From the NCBI GenBank assembly GCA_016839165.1, contig CP069300.1, positions 4,030,001 to 4,094,000 of the forward strand: a DNA stretch of 64,000 nt, read 5' to 3'. Position numbers and translations under genes: made by a program. Shown here in pieces: positions 1 to 8,390 of this stretch; within the stretch, counting starts at the first letter, position 1; each line of letters starts with the position of its first letter. Under the pieces are notes generated by a model. The model was not told the DNA's origin. It searched no databases and was given only the letters and a program-made list of their open reading frames with translations. The DNA is from Bradyrhizobium sp. PSBB068. GTDB taxonomy: Bacteria; Pseudomonadota; Alphaproteobacteria; Rhizobiales; Xanthobacteraceae.

Positions 1-698
1 CCGCAGACCATGTAGGCGCAGGTCATCACCACGAACGACGCGTTGCCGAACGCGGTCTTTGCCGCGGTCGCCGCCGTCGCATTGCCGATGTCGTCACCCG
101 CGGGCTTCGGCAGCGGGATGTTGTCGACGCGGCCGGCATACAACGCCGCAGGGATCATCCCGACCGACAGGATGACGAAGCCGGCGAGCCCGACGCGCCA
201 GCCGAAACCTTCATTGAGCATCTGGCCGATCGGCGCCGACAGCAGCGCGCCGAGCGAGCCCGCGGCAGAGACGATACCGAGCACGGTGGAGCGCACCATC
301 TCCGGCACCGCGCGCGCCGCGACCGACATCGCAATGGCATTCGCGGTACAGGCGAGCGAAATGCCGATCAGCACGCCGGCGCCGATCATGATGCTGACGA
401 GGCCATGCGCGGTCGTCATCAGCACAAGGCCTGCGATATAGGCCAGCGCACCGACCACCATGATCGGGCGGAAGCCGTAACGCACGGTCATCGCACCGGC
501 GAGCGGCTGCAAGAAGCCCCAGGCGAGGTTCTGCACCGCCAGCGCCAGCGTGAAATGCGACACCGTAATTCCGATGTCGTGCGTCAGCGGCTGCATGAAG
601 ATGCCGAGGCTCTGCCGCAGGCCCATGCTCAGCGTGAGCATGATGGAGGCGCCGATCAGAATGGGAAGCGTGGGACGCAGGACCTGCAGCAGGGGCAT
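1..698 (-). CDS. MFS transporter, 3' part beyond the window edge
   Basis: The frame opens at an ATG (complement of 696-698) and stays open to the window edge, giving 232 codons. The protein starts MPLLQVLRPTLPILIGAS and runs through successive hydrophobic helices typical of the N-terminal half of a 12-TM major facilitator, with the loop after TM1 reading SMGLRQSLGIFMQPL. Charged loops such as VRYGFRP fit the MFS signature between TM2 and TM3. It is divergent from a TetR regulator with a palindromic operator between them, so it is probably an efflux or uptake carrier controlled by that repressor. The substrate cannot be read from the sequence. The C-terminal half is missing only because of the window boundary. 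Confidence 0.85.
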   Translation of the reverse strand, partial: MPLLQVLRPTLPILIGASIMLTLSMGLRQSLGIFMQPLTHDIGITVSHFTLALAVQNLAWGFLQPLAGAMTVRYGFRPIMVVGALAYIAGLVLMTTAHGLVSIMIGAGVLIGISLACTANAIAMSVAARAVPEMVRSTVLGIVSAAGSLGALLSAPIGQMLNEGFGWRVGLAGFVILSVGMIPAALYAGRVDNIPLPKPAGDDIGNATAATAAKTAFGNASFVVMTCAYMVC

Positions 699-763
699 TG
701 TTTTTGTTCTCCCATAACGGCGCGGCACGCGCGCCACAGCCTGCGATTCACGCATGTTTTGGT

Positions 764-779
764 TACACAGACCTGTGTA
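764..779. promoter_or_regulatory. Palindromic operator between MFS gene and tetR
   Basis: TACACAG-AC-CTGTGTA is a perfect 7-base inverted repeat with a 2-base centre. It lies 65 bases upstream of the MFS start and 52 bases upstream of the chosen tetR start. A TATA-rich stretch (786-793) follows it on the plus strand. Size and position fit a TetR-family operator that would control both divergent genes. Binding is inferred. Confidence 0.7.
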
Positions 780-831
780 CTTAGGCTATACAAGGGGCGA
801 ACTGTCAAGCGAAGAGGATCACGGCCGGCGC

Positions 832-1434
832 ATGGCTTCCCCGCCTCCCAAACAGACCATGAAAGAGCGGATCCTCGAGACCGCCGACAAGCTGTTCTAC
901 CTGCAGGGCATTCGCGCCATCGGCGTCGACACCATCGCGGCCGAGATCGGCATCAGCAAGCGCACGCTTTACAACCACTTCCCGTCGAAGGACGCGCTGA
1001 TCGAGGCCTATCTGCAACGCCGCTTCGTGCAGCCCCGCCCGTCCGACAAGCCGCCGGCCGAGCAGATTCTTGCAACCTTCGATTCATTGGAGCGGCGCTT
1101 CGCGGCAAAGGATTTTCGCGGCTGCCCGTTCGTGAACGCGGTGGCCGAGCTCGGACCTGATGACGAGGACCACACCGTCCGCGACATTGCCGTTGCCTTC
1201 AAGGAAAGCCGCCGGGTCTGGTTTCGCGATCTGCTGCAGCAGCTCGGCGTCGCCGATGCGGAGGGGCTTGCGACCCAGCTCACGCTGCTGGTCGACGGCT
1301 CGATCGCGCAGGACCTGGTGCGCGACGATCCGGCGATGGCTCGCGCGGCCAGGGAAGCCGCCCGCGTGCTGCTGGCCAACGCCGGCGTCAAGCTTGGCGC
1401 CTCCGCAGCTACGGACAACAAGCGCACCGGATAA
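832..1434 (+). CDS. TetR/AcrR family transcriptional regulator
   Basis: This 200-residue protein has the usual length of the family. The N-terminal helix-turn-helix is clear: MKERILETADKLFYLQGIRA, then a recognition region reading AAEIGISKRTLYNHFPSKD. The C-terminal half is a helical ligand-binding domain. An upstream GTG/ATG frame reaches 754, but that start would put the palindromic operator (764-779) inside the coding region, so the ATG at 832 is preferred. It is divergent from the MFS carrier and most likely represses it together with itself. The inducer is unknown. Confidence 0.88.
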   Translation: MASPPPKQTMKERILETADKLFYLQGIRAIGVDTIAAEIGISKRTLYNHFPSKDALIEAYLQRRFVQPRPSDKPPAEQILATFDSLERRFAAKDFRGCPFVNAVAELGPDDEDHTVRDIAVAFKESRRVWFRDLLQQLGVADAEGLATQLTLLVDGSIAQDLVRDDPAMARAAREAARVLLANAGVKLGASAATDNKRTG

Positions 1435-1567
1435 ATCCGGTTGCGTAGACAAGTCCGGTTTGGTTGTTAGCGGTGACGGCATGCGACGGCATTCCCAATC
1501 TGGATATTCCGTCCGGCGAGATTGACAGCGACCGCGAGACAAGCTGCGGCACAACTGGGGAACGACC

Positions 1568-2773
1568 ATGGAAGATCTGAAGGTGACGGCCACCGGCTAC
1601 GATTTCGCGCCGGCGCGCGCCGCCATGCAGCGCTACATCGACAACAATCTGCTGTCCGGCATCTCGTCCGCCGTGATGGTGGGGCGCGAGCTGGTCGACG
1701 TGTCCTGCGTCGGCTGGGCCGACAAGGAAGCGCAGACCCCGTTGCGCACCGACCACATCTTCCGGGTGTTCTCCAACACCAAGCTGATCACCTCCTGCGC
1801 GGCGCTGCTGCTGGTCGAAGACGGCCGCATCCGGCTCGACGATCCGATCGAGACCTACATCCCGCACCTCGGTAACCGCAAGGTGCTGCGGCCGGGCGCG
1901 ACGTCGATCGACGACACCGAGCCGGCGCGGAGCTCGATCACCATCCGCCAATTGCTGAGCCACAGCGCCGGCTTGAGCTACGGCTTCTTCGATCCCGGCA
2001 CCGTCATCTTCAAGGCGCTCAACGAGCGCGGCGTGCACAACCCCAACACGACCCTGGCCGAGATGGTCGATGTGCTGGCCGGCCTGCCGCTGATCTATCA
2101 GCCTGGCACGTCGTGGGAATACTCGCTCGCGATCGACGTGGTGGCGCGCCTCGTCGAGGTGGTCAGCGGCCAGAGCTTCGACAAATTCATCAAGGCGCGC
2201 ATCCTCGATCCGCTCGGCATGGTCGATACCGGCTTCGTGGTCCCCGAGCAGGATCAGGGACGCCTGGTCGCGTACTACGCAGGCGCCGATCTGATGGAGC
2301 CGATGAAGCCGGGCCTCACCCGCACCGACAATGCGCCCTTCCCCGGCGCCTATCTGCGCCCGGTCGCACGGCTCAATGGCGGCGGCGGCCTGGTGTCGAC
2401 ACTGCCCGACATGGTCGCGCTGATCCGCAGCCTGCTGCCAGGCGGACCGACCCTGCTGAAGCCGGACACGATCGCTGCGATGATGTCCAACCAGTTGCCG
2501 GACGGCCAATGGATCCGCTTCGCGATGATGGGCGAGCAACCCGGCAAGGCGCATGGGCTTGCCGGCGGCCTGATCCTCAATCCCTCACCAATCGATCATC
2601 CCGACGCCGCCGGCGAATTCTACTGGGGCGGCGTCGCCGGCACGCAATGGTGGATTTCGCCCAAGAAGGGCATCGCCGGCGTCATGATGGCACAGCGCCA
2701 GATGGCGTTCGTCCATCCGTTCTCGTTCGAGTTCAAGCGGATGGCCTATGACGCGGTGAAGCGCGGCCGTTAG
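1568..2773 (+). CDS. Serine hydrolase, class C beta-lactamase/esterase family
   Basis: A 401-residue protein of the beta-lactamase-related fold (PF00144). The nucleophile motif SxxK appears as SNTK at residues 69-72. The Tyr motif region reads WEYSLAIDVVARLVE, and the conserved LLSHSAGLSYG segment precedes it. No signal peptide is visible, which suggests a cytoplasmic esterase (EstB-like) rather than a secreted beta-lactamase. It follows tetR by 133 bases on the same strand and may be expressed with it. Whether it acts on esters, amides or peptides cannot be decided from sequence. Confidence 0.87.
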   Translation: MEDLKVTATGYDFAPARAAMQRYIDNNLLSGISSAVMVGRELVDVSCVGWADKEAQTPLRTDHIFRVFSNTKLITSCAALLLVEDGRIRLDDPIETYIPHLGNRKVLRPGATSIDDTEPARSSITIRQLLSHSAGLSYGFFDPGTVIFKALNERGVHNPNTTLAEMVDVLAGLPLIYQPGTSWEYSLAIDVVARLVEVVSGQSFDKFIKARILDPLGMVDTGFVVPEQDQGRLVAYYAGADLMEPMKPGLTRTDNAPFPGAYLRPVARLNGGGGLVSTLPDMVALIRSLLPGGPTLLKPDTIAAMMSNQLPDGQWIRFAMMGEQPGKAHGLAGGLILNPSPIDHPDAAGEFYWGGVAGTQWWISPKKGIAGVMMAQRQMAFVHPFSFEFKRMAYDAVKRGR

Positions 2774-2794
2774 CAGGCTGCGTTTACGACAATC

Positions 2795-2909
2795 CTGTCG
2801 GCACCCGCAAAAGCGAAAGCGGGTGACCCAGTATTCCAGAGACGGTTCAGCTTGAATCGAGAGGCCGCGGCGTACTGGATATCCCGCATTCGCGGGGTAT
2901 GACGACGAG
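2795..2909. repeat. Intergenic palindromic repeat, family A copy 1
   Basis: This stretch between the serine hydrolase and pleD contains CCAGTATTCCAGAGAC (2828-2843) and CCGCGGCGTACTGG (2865-2878), flanked by short GC-rich stems (CCCGCaaaagCGAAAGCGGG and CCCGCATTCGCGGGG). The same two core blocks with the same spacing recur at 16549-16598. It resembles dispersed non-coding repeats of Bradyrhizobium genomes, and no ORF is credible here. Confidence 0.75.
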
Positions 2910-2936
2910 TGTTGTGGATGGTGTGAAGCGCGGCCG

Positions 2937-4310
2937 TTAGGCCGCCGCGGAAACCACGCGGTTGCGGCCGTCGTGCTTGGCGCGATAGAGCGCGGTGTCG
3001 GCGCGCTTCAGCACGTCGGCAACCTGCTCGCCCTTGCGCTCCAGCGTGGTGAGCCCGATCGAGATCGTGACCGTGATCCGCTTGCCGCCCTTCTCGACGG
3101 CAAAGGGCTCGCCCGCGATCGAGCGGCGCAGCCGCTCGGCGACCATGCCGGCGACATGCAGATCGGTCTCCGGCATCACGATCACGAACTCCTCGCCGCC
3201 ATAGCGGCAGGCCAGATCGATGCCGCGGATCGACTTGCGGATGCGAACGGCAAATTCGCGCAGCACGTCGTCGCCGGCGTCGTGGCCGTAGGTGTCGTTG
3301 ATCGCCTTGAAGTAATCGATGTCGAGGATCATCAGCGCCAGCGGCTTGCCGCGGACCGAAGCCTGCTCCGCCAGCGTCGCGAGGTGGCTCTCCATGTAGC
3401 GCCGGTTGTTGAGGCCGGTCAGCGCATCGGTGATCGCCATCTCGATCGAGTTCTGCACGTTGTCGCGCAGATGATCGGTGTAGCGGCGGCGGCGGATCTG
3501 GGTGCGCGCCCGTGCCAGCAATTCATTCTTGTCGACCGGGCGCAGCAGGTAGTCGTTGACGCCGATCTCGAGCCCGCGCATCAGCCGCGTGTTGTTGTCG
3601 GCATCGGACACTGCCAGGATCGGCACCTGCCGCGTCCGCTCCAGCGAACGGGCCTGGCTGCACAGCCGCAGGCCGTCGTAATTGTCGAGGCTGAGCGACA
3701 CGATCAGCAGGTCGTAATTGCCCTCGGCCGCATGGAACAGCGCTTCAGACGGATTGACCTCGACGTCGACGGTATGCTCGGCGGAAAGGATCGGCGCCAG
3801 CTTCTCGTAAGACGACGGCCGGTCGTCGACCAGGAGGATGCGGCCGCCGGTGCCACGATCCGCGATCGCGCTGCGCTCGGGCGCCTGCATGCCGATCTCG
3901 AGCGAGGTGATGGCGCGCATGCGCAGTTCGTCGGTCATCATCTTCAGCCGCGTCAGCGAGCGCACGCGCGCAATCAGCACGACGTCGGACACCGGCTTGG
4001 TCAGGAAGTCATCGGCGCCGGATTCGAGGCCGCGGACGCGGTCAGCCGGACTGTCGAGCGCGGTGACGATGACGACGGGAATGAAATGGGTCGCTGGATT
4101 CGACTTCAAGCGGCGGCAGACCTCGAAGCCGTCCATATCCGGCATCATGACGTCGAGCAGGATGATGTCGCATTCGGCGCGCGAACAGATTTCCAGCGCC
4201 TCGGTCCCGTTGGATGCGGTCAGCACATCGAAATATTCGGCCGACAGGCGAGCTTCCAACAGCTTGACGTTCGCCGGAACGTCATCGACGACGAGGATAC
4301 GCGCGGACAT
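2937..4310 (-). CDS. pleD: PleD-type response regulator diguanylate cyclase (REC-REC-GGDEF)
   Basis: A 457-residue protein with three domains. The first receiver (residues 1-120) has the phosphoacceptor D53 in LLDVMMPDMDG and the conserved K105. The second receiver (about 157-275) has serine in place of the phosphoacceptor (LLIVSLSLDNYDG), so it is an adaptor, as in Caulobacter PleD. The GGDEF domain has GGEEF at 371-375, with an inhibitory-site RxxD (RGID, 362-365) five residues upstream. It makes cyclic di-GMP when phosphorylated and controls the motile-to-sessile transition. It lies 15 bases downstream of divK on the same strand, an operon order known from alphaproteobacteria. Confidence 0.97.
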   Translation of the reverse strand: MSARILVVDDVPANVKLLEARLSAEYFDVLTASNGTEALEICSRAECDIILLDVMMPDMDGFEVCRRLKSNPATHFIPVVIVTALDSPADRVRGLESGADDFLTKPVSDVVLIARVRSLTRLKMMTDELRMRAITSLEIGMQAPERSAIADRGTGGRILLVDDRPSSYEKLAPILSAEHTVDVEVNPSEALFHAAEGNYDLLIVSLSLDNYDGLRLCSQARSLERTRQVPILAVSDADNNTRLMRGLEIGVNDYLLRPVDKNELLARARTQIRRRRYTDHLRDNVQNSIEMAITDALTGLNNRRYMESHLATLAEQASVRGKPLALMILDIDYFKAINDTYGHDAGDDVLREFAVRIRKSIRGIDLACRYGGEEFVIVMPETDLHVAGMVAERLRRSIAGEPFAVEKGGKRITVTISIGLTTLERKGEQVADVLKRADTALYRAKHDGRNRVVSAAA

Positions 4311-4325
4311 CGCAACCCAACTCCC

Positions 4326-4691
4326 CTATCCGATAAAGCGTCGGACAGTCTCAATGAATTTGCCGACCGAGATCGGCTTGGACAAATAGGCTTCGCAGCC
4401 GCCCTCGCGGATGCGTTCTTCGTCGCCCTTCATGGCGAAGGCGGTGACTGCGACCACCGGAATCGTGCGCAGATCGGGATCGTCCTTGATCCAGCGCGTG
4501 ACCTCGAGGCCGGAAACCTGAGGCAGTTGAATATCCATCAAAATGAGATCGGGGCGCAGCTTGCGCACGAGATCGAGCGCTTCGAAGCCATTGCTGGTGC
4601 CCGAAGTCTGGTAGCCATGCGCTTCCAACAGATCGCGAAAGAGCTTCATGTTGAGCTCATTGTCCTCCACGATCAGGACGGTTTTGGCCAT
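4326..4691 (-). CDS. divK: Single-domain response regulator DivK
   Basis: A 121-residue stand-alone receiver. Phosphoacceptor D53 sits in [13 protein letters not shown], the switch threonine in [12 protein letters not shown], and the lysine in [11 protein letters not shown]. These match DivK, which relays cell-cycle phosphosignals between PleC and DivJ toward CtrA. The frame extends upstream to 4775, but the start at 4691 ([12 protein letters not shown]) is preceded by GGAGGG and gives the standard DivK length. It is followed directly by pleD, and the two are probably co-transcribed. Confidence 0.96.
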   Translation of the reverse strand: MAKTVLIVEDNELNMKLFRDLLEAHGYQTSGTSNGFEALDLVRKLRPDLILMDIQLPQVSGLEVTRWIKDDPDLRTIPVVAVTAFAMKGDEERIREGGCEAYLSKPISVGKFIETVRRFIG

Positions 4692-4919
4692 CCCGTCCCT
4701 CCCAAACCCAGGAGACGGGCCCGGCTGCGGCACCTCACGCACCGCGCTCGGGACGCGTCGAAAATGTGAATTCAAACTAGCGCCAGAATCGCTCTAACCC
4801 GTTAACCCGACATCCAACTTCCGCAGCGTGGTTTCCGTTGCTTGAACATGCGCGGAAGACTCGGGCATGATGGGCCTCTCAATAGAGACCATAAGTTAAC
4901 GGAAAGGCAAACCGGCGCG

Positions 4920-5219
4920 TTGAAAAAGCCTGTTCACAACCTGCGGGAAGTCGCTGAAATCGTTGCGATTCAGGCGCTGGGCTTCATTGCCGGCGATCCC
5001 GAGCGGCTGGGCCTGTTCCTGGCTGAGTCCGGAATCGGTCCGGAGACGCTGCGGAACGCGGCGTCCAATCCTCAATTTCTTGCGAGCGTGCTCGATTTCG
5101 TGATGCGCGACGATGCCACCGTGCAGGCGTTCGCCGCAGCCTCCGAACTGCACCCGACCAACATCGCCGCCGCCCACCAGGCGCTGGGTGACCCGAGATG
5201 GGAGCGCGACGTGCCGTGA
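4920..5219 (+). CDS. DUF3572 family protein
   Basis: The conserved part starts KKPVHNLREVAEIVAIQALG and continues through GDPERLGLFLAESGIGPETL to SELHPTNIAAAHQALGDPRW, which matches the small DUF3572 family of alphaproteobacteria. No function is known. The preferred start is TTG at 4920, with GGAAAGG 12 bases upstream. An in-frame TTG at 4842 and ATG at 4848 would add about 25 poorly conserved-looking residues across the region shared with the divK promoter. Its stop overlaps the GTG start of dinB, so the two are probably translated together. Confidence 0.85.
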   Translation: MKKPVHNLREVAEIVAIQALGFIAGDPERLGLFLAESGIGPETLRNAASNPQFLASVLDFVMRDDATVQAFAAASELHPTNIAAAHQALGDPRWERDVP

Positions 5220-6508
5220 CGACGGCGGCGGCAGCGCCCGGCGGCCCCCTCGGTTTCTGCCGGGATTGCCTCGGCGATCTAGATATCAAGGTCAGGCGAT
5301 GCAGCCATTGCGGCTCGCCGCGGCTGGTGCGCCATCGCACCCTGCCCGCGCTCGCGCTCGCGCATATCGATTGCGACGCGTTCTACGCCACCGTTGAGAA
5401 GCGCGACAATCCTGAGATCGCCGACCGCCCCGTCATCATCGGCGGCGGCAAGCGCGGCGTGGTGTCGGCCGCCTGCTACATCGCCCGCACCTACGGTGTC
5501 CGCTCGGCGATGCCGATGTTCAAGGCGCTGGAACTCTGCCCCGACGCCACCGTGATTCCCCCCGACATGGCGAAATATGTCCGGGTCGGCCGCGAGGTGC
5601 GCCAGGCAATGCAGGCGCTGACGCCGCTGGTCGAGCCGCTGTCGATCGACGAAGCGTTCCTCGATCTCTCCGGCACGCAGCGCGTCCACGGCATGATCCC
5701 GGCCAAGGTGCTCGCCAAATTCGCCCGCGAGGTCGAGCGCGAGATCGGCATCACGGTGTCGGTCGGGCTGTCCTGCAACAAGTTCCTCGCCAAGATCGCC
5801 TCCGATCTCGACAAGCCGAGGGGTTTTGCCGCGCTCGACCAGGACGAGGCGCGCGAGATGCTGGCCAGTAAACCGGTCGGCTTCATCTACGGCGTCGGTC
5901 CCGCGACCCAGGAGAAGCTCGTGCAGCGCGGTTTCCGCGTCATCGCCGATTTGCAACGCGCCGACGAGAACGAGCTGATGAAGCAGTTCGCCGGCGAAGG
6001 CCGCAGGCTTTGGCGGCTGGCGCGCGGCATCGACGACCGCAGCGTGGTGCCCGATCGCGGCGCCAAGACCATCTCGAGCGAGACCACCTTCGAGACCGAC
6101 ATCCGCGATTTCGCAACCCTGGAAAAACTGCTCTGGAAGCTGTCAGAGAAGACCTCGGCGCGGCTGAAGAGCAGCGACCTCTCAGGCTGCACCATCACGC
6201 TGAAGCTGAAGACCGCGGACTTCCGCCAGCGCACCCGCTCGCAATCGATCCAGACCCCGACCCAATTGGCCGCAAAGATCTTTGCGGTGACGCGCGAGAT
6301 GCTGGCCAGGGAGATCGACGGCACCGCCTTCCGCCTGATGGGCGCCGGCGTTAGCGCGTTGCGCCCGGGCGCGCAGGCCAACGATTCCGACATGCTCGAC
6401 CGTCGCTCGGCACACGCCGAACGCGCGATGGATAATCTGCGCAAGAAGTTCGGCAACGCCGCCGTGATCAGGGGCATTGCCTATGATGGGCCGGCAAAGC
6501 CGGAATAG
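5216..6508 (+). CDS. dinB: DNA polymerase IV (Y family) with N-terminal zinc ribbon
   Basis: A Y-family translesion polymerase of about 430 residues. Catalytic motifs are present: HIDCDAFYATVE near the start, YxxR-like CYIARTYGVRSAMP, and PLSIDEAFLDLSG with the metal-binding D/E pair. The helix-hairpin-helix and little-finger regions follow. Ahead of the palm is a four-cysteine ribbon, CRDC and CSHCG separated by ten residues, found in the long DinB form of rhizobia. GTG at 5216 overlaps the DUF3572 stop by four bases (GTGA). ATG at 5198 is the alternative start. I saw no clear LexA box directly upstream. Confidence 0.95.
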   Translation: MTTAAAAPGGPLGFCRDCLGDLDIKVRRCSHCGSPRLVRHRTLPALALAHIDCDAFYATVEKRDNPEIADRPVIIGGGKRGVVSAACYIARTYGVRSAMPMFKALELCPDATVIPPDMAKYVRVGREVRQAMQALTPLVEPLSIDEAFLDLSGTQRVHGMIPAKVLAKFAREVEREIGITVSVGLSCNKFLAKIASDLDKPRGFAALDQDEAREMLASKPVGFIYGVGPATQEKLVQRGFRVIADLQRADENELMKQFAGEGRRLWRLARGIDDRSVVPDRGAKTISSETTFETDIRDFATLEKLLWKLSEKTSARLKSSDLSGCTITLKLKTADFRQRTRSQSIQTPTQLAAKIFAVTREMLAREIDGTAFRLMGAGVSALRPGAQANDSDMLDRRSAHAERAMDNLRKKFGNAAVIRGIAYDGPAKPE

Positions 6509-6533
6509 TTCGGGCTCGACCGCGACCCGAACT

Positions 6534-6621
6534 CCGTCATTGCGAGGAGCGCAGCGACGAAGCAATCCATCGCTCCGCAGGCGTGGAGGTATGGAATGCT
6601 TCGCTGCGCCCGCAATGACGG
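6534..6621. repeat. Intergenic palindromic repeat, family B
   Basis: CCGTCATTGCG and AAGCAATCCAT at the left are mirrored by ATGGAATGCTTC and CGCAATGACGG at the right, giving a long imperfect hairpin between dinB and the RidA gene, which converge here. It may help end transcription from both sides. It looks like a dispersed repeat, though only this copy of the family is seen in the window. Confidence 0.7.
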
Positions 6622-6634
6622 GGAGCCACGGCCC

Positions 6635-7036
6635 TCAATCCGCCACCGCAATCGCCTCGATCTCGATCAGCCATTCCGGAGCCGCGAGCGCGGTTACGCC
6701 GACCAGCGTCGAGGCCGGCGGCTCCATGCCCTCGAAGAACGCCGAGCGCGCCTTGCCGATGATCGGACGCAGTTCCGGCTTGTAGCCGACCACGTAGGTC
6801 GTGATCTTGACGATGTTGGAATAGCTCGCCCCGGCGGCCTTCAGCGCAGTGCCGAGATTTTGCATCACCTGCGTCGTCTGCGCGGCGAGATCGCCGGCGC
6901 CGACCAGCCGGCCCTCCTCATCCGTGGACACCTGTCCCGAGATGTAGATGGTGCGCGCGCCCGAGGCGACGACGACGTGGGAGTAAGCCGGATTGTGATG
7001 CAGGCCGCTGGGGCGAAGATGGTCGCGCTTGCTCAT
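6635..7036 (-). CDS. RidA family protein (YjgF/YER057c/UK114)
   Basis: A 133-residue protein with the RidA fold signature: ASGARTIYISGQVSTDEEGRLVG, then AAQTTQVMQNLGTALKAAGAS, and TLVGVTALAAPEWLIEIEAIA at the end. Archetypal RidA deaminates reactive enamine/imine intermediates and has an arginine near the C-terminal end of the motif. Here that position is not clearly occupied by Arg (STLVGVTALA), so it belongs to a different Rid subgroup and the activity is uncertain. The start at 7036 is set by a GGGAGG site; the frame could extend to 7198 across a repeat. Confidence 0.85.
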   Translation of the reverse strand: MSKRDHLRPSGLHHNPAYSHVVVASGARTIYISGQVSTDEEGRLVGAGDLAAQTTQVMQNLGTALKAAGASYSNIVKITTYVVGYKPELRPIIGKARSAFFEGMEPPASTLVGVTALAAPEWLIEIEAIAVAD

Positions 7037-7115
7037 GATGTGCCTCCCTGACACGCGTGTTTCGGGAAGCGTACTCGGGTCTGATGGTTCCGGCCAGAGT
7101 GGTCTCTTGCTCCGC

Positions 7116-7237
7116 TGTCGTCCCGGCGAAAGCCGGGACCCATAACCACAGGAAGCAGTTGTTGAGGGAAGCCGTGGCCCCAGCGTCGCAAAACGCACCT
7201 TCGGTGGTTATGGGTCCCGGCTTTCGCCGGGACGACA
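7116..7237. repeat. Intergenic palindromic repeat, family C copy 1 (34-base perfect arms)
   Basis: Arms at 7116-7149 and 7204-7237 are exact reverse complements over 34 bases, starting TGTCGTCCCGGCGAAAGCC. Each arm also contains its own small hairpin (CCCGGCGAAAGCCGGG). A related copy lies at 55344-55467. It sits between the RidA gene and eipB, both on the minus strand. Confidence 0.85.
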
Positions 7238-7263
7238 CTGAATGTGTGGCTACAGCCGGCCCC

Positions 7264-8127
7264 TTACTTGCAGGGCTTGGAATCCCTGACGTCGAACTTG
7301 TCGAGCGCGCCGGAGATCACGAAATCGTTGTAATCCAGCACCAGCGCGCGCGAGACGCCGTTTTCGTAGAGCTCGAACGACATCGCGTAGACCGGCGTCT
7401 GCTCGCCGTCCTTGGCGCGTGCGTCGCTGTCATAATAGCTCACCGTCACCGGCCAGCGCGTCATGGTCTTCATCGCATCGCTGGCGGTCGACGGATCGGG
7501 CGATGACGGCGCGCGGTCGCCCGCAATGGGGCGGCCGATCACGGTCAGCGTGTTGTAGACCTTCTCGCCGTTGTCCGAGCCGTCATAGACGGTCTGTTCG
7601 AGCACCGATTTGCCGTCGCGGGCGGCGGCGATGATGCGCTGGATCTGTTCGGTCGGGAATACGATCTTGCCGTCGAGATTGAATGTCTTCTTCACCGGCT
7701 GGGTCAGCTTCACGGTGATATGATCGCCGACCCGCTCGGCGATGCCGTCGACCGGCGAGGATTCACTGTCGTTCATCCGCGTGTCGATCTTGAACCGATA
7801 GCTCTTGCCTGCCGCATCCTCCCAGGACGTGGAGCGCAGGTCTGATAGCGTCACCTTGCCCTCGCCGCTGTCGAGCTCGGACACCTGACGAAATTCGGAG
7901 GTGTAGCCTTCGCAGGAGCTGCCGGAGAAATTGTAGAGAATGCGCCCGCGCGCGTCGCTGACCGAATTGGAGCCGCGTGATTTCACCAGGCTCAGATCGT
8001 ACAGCGCCTGGTGCGCGAGAAACGGCCCGCTTGCCGCGGCGGCAGCCCCATGAACCAGAGCGGATCCTGCGGTAACGGCGATCGTGAGCACCAGGGCACG
8101 CGACGGATTCCGGAACGGCAAGGTCAT
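7264..8127 (-). CDS. eipB: Cell envelope integrity protein EipB (DUF1849)
   Basis: A 287-residue periplasmic protein with an N-terminal signal peptide (MTLPFRNPSRALVLTIAV, then an Ala-rich cleavage region). The mature part begins FLAHQALYDLSL and has the conserved GRILYNFSGSSCEGY and SVLEQTVYDGSDNGEKVYNT blocks of DUF1849. One cysteine in SSCEGY and one at the extreme C-terminus (SKPCK) are placed to form the disulfide described for Brucella EipB. In Brucella this beta-spiral protein supports envelope stability under cell-wall stress. It stands alone on the minus strand. Confidence 0.9.
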   Translation of the reverse strand: MTLPFRNPSRALVLTIAVTAGSALVHGAAAAASGPFLAHQALYDLSLVKSRGSNSVSDARGRILYNFSGSSCEGYTSEFRQVSELDSGEGKVTLSDLRSTSWEDAAGKSYRFKIDTRMNDSESSPVDGIAERVGDHITVKLTQPVKKTFNLDGKIVFPTEQIQRIIAAARDGKSVLEQTVYDGSDNGEKVYNTLTVIGRPIAGDRAPSSPDPSTASDAMKTMTRWPVTVSYYDSDARAKDGEQTPVYAMSFELYENGVSRALVLDYNDFVISGALDKFDVRDSKPCK

Positions 8128-8390
8128 GGTTTGTCCTCGGGGAGGCAGGGATTCGCCACAATAGTGACGGTGGTATTGCGCCGCAACTGGGGCAAGTCTG
8201 ACAAAATCGCAATGTCGGCGACGAAATTGCCGTCATTTTCGGCAGTTTCCGTGCGATTGCGCACGTCCCGACCGCCACGCCCTCAGGCGACCGTCGCTTG
8301 CAACCGGCGGCACGATGCGCGAAACAATCGAAACAAACTCGGCCCTGACCGCGTTTCAGGCTTCGTGCAATCCAATTGGGGGACAAAAAG

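Noticed and set aside
2973..4769. 598-codon open frame opposite pleD and divK
   Set aside because: Mirror frame of two clear response-regulator genes.
4795..4808. TAACCCGTTAACCC near divK as a CtrA site
   Set aside because: Half-site spacing is three bases, not six; the match is weak.
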